A stretch of DNA of 64,000 nt from Tubulanus polymorphus (Eukaryota > Nemertea > Palaeonemertea > Tubulaniformes > Tubulanidae): NCBI RefSeq assembly GCF_964204645.1, contig NC_134027.1, positions 27,454,485 through 27,518,484 on the forward strand, in the 5' to 3' direction. Within the stretch, counting starts at the first letter, position 1, and each line of letters begins with the position of its first letter. The position numbers and the translations under genes are program-made. Positions 63,501 to 64,000 of the stretch are shown piece by piece. The notes beneath the pieces were generated by a model. It saw nothing but the letters and a program-made list of their open reading frames with translations. It made no database searches and was not told the DNA's origin.

Positions 63501-63503
63501 TTG
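50030..63503 (+). CDS. RPGRIP1L: RPGRIP1L-like ciliary transition-zone protein, 5' 30 exons (open at window edge)
   Basis: Thirty exons join in frame into 1275 codons. Listing by block follows in the next three entries. Seen: [33 protein letters not shown] and [16 protein letters not shown] near the N-terminus match RPGRIP1L closely. Long coiled coils (about residues 45-590) follow, then a first C2 domain (597-756; [15 protein letters not shown]) and a second C2 domain (about 800-935; [16 protein letters not shown]). After that come a Pro-rich linker and an acidic, Lys-rich disordered part. The C-terminal RPGR-interacting domain is outside the window. Known: RPGRIP1L (NPHP8, MKS5) scaffolds the ciliary transition zone together with nephrocystins. 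The start ATG at 50030 lacks an upstream in-frame alternative I can support; Met7 or Met8 could also serve. RPGRIP1 is the paralogue; the residue matches favour RPGRIP1L or the single invertebrate ancestor gene. Confidence 0.95.
50765..51235. repeat. 20 bp minisatellite in RPGRIP1L intron 4
   Basis: About 23 units of GCACAGTTCTCTGGTCAGTT, interleaved with GCACAGTTCTCAACTCAGTT and GCACAGTTGTCTGCTCAGTT. No stop codons in any forward frame for long stretches, producing three spurious ORFs. The CAGTTGCACAGTTCT word resembles the termini of nearby MITE-like elements. Confidence 0.95.
52633..52764. mobile_element. MITE-like palindrome in RPGRIP1L intron 9
   Basis: Left CAGGGCCCAGTTGCACAGTC, right ACTATGCAACTGGCTCC, core TTAGATTGGTTATAGAACTA. 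It is the best partner of the copy at 25875, with identical AAGTTGGTCTTAGACTGGTC. Confidence 0.75.
53321..53442. mobile_element. Palindromic element in RPGRIP1L intron 10
   Basis: Left AGGGTCTGCAGTTGGAGCTT, right GAGCAACTGCAGGCCCTGG; interior TTGACATACTGACAATTAA. Related to the element at 49852. Confidence 0.6.
53655..53765. repeat. ACAGACAG microsatellite-like tract
   Basis: (ACAG/ATAG)n with interruptions after the donor of RPGRIP1L exon 11. Confidence 0.8.
54591..58090 (+). CDS. RPGRIP1L: RPGRIP1L exons 16-22: two C2 domains
   Basis: Exons: 54591-54665, 55020-55205, 55524-55653, 55881-55975, 56400-56726, 57206-57331, 57806-58090. The first C2 domain covers the first four exons ([46 protein letters not shown]). 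Exon 20 opens with [12 protein letters not shown], then a five-Gln run, then the start of the second C2 domain ([15 protein letters not shown]). Exon 21 completes it ([20 protein letters not shown]). Exon 22 has [13 protein letters not shown] and a Pro-rich tail. In vertebrate RPGRIP1 proteins these C2 folds lack most calcium ligands and serve in protein binding; the same is likely here. Confidence 0.93.
54784..54913. mobile_element. MITE-like palindrome in RPGRIP1L intron 16
   Basis: Left CCAGGGGCCGGTCGCATAGT, right ACTATGACTCGACTCGGCCCC, core TTAGTTTGTATAGCTAATCT, AAGACCGGTCTAAGG mirrored by AAGACCAGTCTTGG. Confidence 0.7.
55709..55802. mobile_element. MITE-like palindrome, CCAGTTCCACAG family
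   Basis: Left GGACTCGGTTCCACAGTTGT, right AACTCACAACTGTGGAACTG, about 94 bp. Directly followed (55809-55850) by a short perfect-looking hairpin CAGTTCCACAGTCCTGGATC mirrored by CCAGGACTGTGGAACTG. It lies in the intron before exon 19. Confidence 0.8.
58172..63503 (+). CDS. RPGRIP1L: RPGRIP1L exons 23-30: acidic/disordered region before the C-terminal domain
   Basis: Exons: 58172-58279, 58623-58734, 59458-59529, 60067-60141, 60702-60854, 61008-61073, 62028-62147, 63391-63503. Five consecutive exons (59458 to 62147) start and end in phase 1 and are multiples of three, so each can be skipped without frameshift. Exon 27 holds a (GCT)n(GAT)n run giving Ala4-Asp4. Exon 29 is Lys-rich ([16 protein letters not shown]). 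Exon 30 ([20 protein letters not shown]) parallels the acidic stretch that precedes the final domain in vertebrates. Donors at 60142 (GTGCTG) and 61074 (GTGATC) are weaker than the others. Exon order and phases support them, but the small exons need transcript proof. Confidence 0.8.
58757..59132. repeat. 36 bp minisatellite in RPGRIP1L intron 24
   Basis: Ten units of 36 bp: TAACCTCGGAGTTATCAGTC then TGATTACTCCAACATC, with CTCACAG or CTCAGAG variants. The 36 bp period keeps both strands open. Confidence 0.95.
59700..59855. repeat. Tandem array of CCAGTTCCACAGTTCTGAAC units
   Basis: Seven or eight units of about 20 bp whose sequence equals the outer terminus of the palindromic elements at 55709 and 61608. 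Confidence 0.8.
60886..60945. repeat. GGAGGAGAGGGTAGGAGGGA tract
   Basis: Short purine-rich direct repeat right after the exon 27 donor. Confidence 0.7.
61461..61549 (+). other. Candidate decayed or alternative RPGRIP1L exon
   Basis: After acceptor GGCAATAG, phase-1 continuation from exon 28 reads [16 protein letters not shown], similar to the ETEITEDLEPEVEED stretch of vertebrate RPGRIP1L. It then meets an in-frame TAG at 61547-61549 and no donor of the right phase is found. Skipping it joins exon 28 to exon 29 in frame. Confidence 0.35.
61608..61718. mobile_element. MITE-like palindrome, CCAGTTCCACAG family, next to (TG)n
   Basis: Left GGACCCAGTTCCACAGTCGT, right CAGAACTGTGGAACTGGACCC. 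The best-preserved termini in the window. A (TG)n run (61719-61736) abuts the right end. Confidence 0.85.
62155..63352. repeat. 71-75 bp minisatellite with GGTACCGGTACC palindrome in RPGRIP1L intron 29
   Basis: About 16-17 units, each holding TGGTACAAACTGCCCGGCAG, then GGTACCGGTACC, AGTATTCAATC and ATACCTGATA(G/A)AACT. Unit types differ by TCTGATACC versus TCAGAGATACC and by ACTATTGAATG/ACTGCTGAATG/ACTGATGAATG. The types occur in a patterned order, which indicates multi-unit duplications. The array begins a few bases after the exon 29 donor and ends about 40 bases before the exon 30 acceptor, filling almost the whole intron. Confidence 0.95.
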
Positions 63504-63629
63504 GTGAGTTTAACTATTTTAGAATACACTATAGACCACTGCGCTTGCCCCGGAGCTCAGGAGAGACCAGTAAATATTCTCTGTAAGGCAACAAGTCTGA
63601 GTAAGTATATGATAATCAGACGCAAGCGC

Positions 63630-64000
63630 AGAGTCCACAGTAAACTCAGTTGATCTGTAGCAGCGCAGAGTCCACAGTAAACTCAGTTGATCTGTAGCAG
63701 CGCAGAGTCCACAGTAAACTCAGTTGATCTGTAGCAGCGCAGAGTCCACAGTAAACTCAGTTGATCTGTAGCAGCGCAGAGTCCACAGTAAACTCAGTTG
63801 ATCTGTAGCAGCGCAGAGTCCACAGTAAACTCAGTTGATCTGTAGCAGCGCAGAGTCCACAGTAAACTCAGTTGATCTGTAGCAGCGCAGAGTCCACAGT
63901 AAACTCAGTTTGATCTGTAGCAGCGCAGAGTCCACAGTAAACTCAGTTGATCTGTAGCAGCGCAGAGTCCACAGTAAACTCAGTTGATCTGTAGCAGCGC
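63630..64000. repeat. 37 bp minisatellite running off the right edge
   Basis: At least nine nearly identical 37 bp units of CAGCGCAGAGTCCACAGTAA then ACTCAGTTGATCTGTAG; one unit has an extra T (63910). It lies in the RPGRIP1L intron after exon 30 and is cut by the window end. Confidence 0.95.

Overview
The window is animal nuclear DNA, AT-rich and intron-dense. Every gene has GT-AG introns, mostly 80-700 bp, with acceptors commonly reading TTTGTAG or TTTCAG. The recognisable genes are conserved metazoan single-copy genes. The non-coding part is packed with minisatellites, CT/GA tracts and short palindromic elements. I infer a marine invertebrate, possibly a lophotrochozoan, but the sequence alone does not fix the phylum. 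There is no bacterial operon, CRISPR array or rRNA gene here.

Layout. (1) 49-6535, + strand: the 3' half of an FRMD4A/B-type FERM-domain gene (end of the FERM domain, CUPID/DUF3338 coiled-coil region, disordered tail). (2) 7428-9722: tandem arrays, including a 1.4 kb minisatellite. (3) 11217-13138, - strand: complete two-exon PSKH1-like protein kinase. (4) 13848-15793, - strand: complete four-exon BORCS6 (BORC subunit). (5) 16971-21000: an approximately 2 kb tandem duplication. Each copy holds an intact two-exon Gfo/Idh/MocA-family oxidoreductase (386 aa, - strand) preceded by a fragment resembling BORCS6 exon 1. (6) 21574-47535, + strand: a predicted small cysteine-rich secreted or GPI-anchored protein. 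Its signal-peptide exon appears to lie 24 kb upstream of the other four exons. The intervening intron holds about a dozen tandem arrays and several MITE-like palindromes and no convincing nested gene. (7) 50030-63503, + strand: 30 exons of RPGRIP1L, open at the right edge of the window (1275 codons, reading frame kept through every junction; the C-terminal RPGR-interacting C2 domain lies beyond).

The genes do not form one pathway. FRMD4 (cell polarity, cytohesin/Arf6), BORCS6 (lysosome positioning), PSKH1 (Golgi/centrosome-associated kinase) and RPGRIP1L (ciliary transition zone) are all cell-architecture genes, but I regard their adjacency as chance synteny. The items most worth checking are the 24 kb signal-peptide intron, an exact 40 bp duplication of a 3' splice site in that same gene that would switch it between an anchored and a truncated form, the oxidoreductase/BORCS6-fragment duplication, and MITE termini that seem to have been amplified into tandem arrays.
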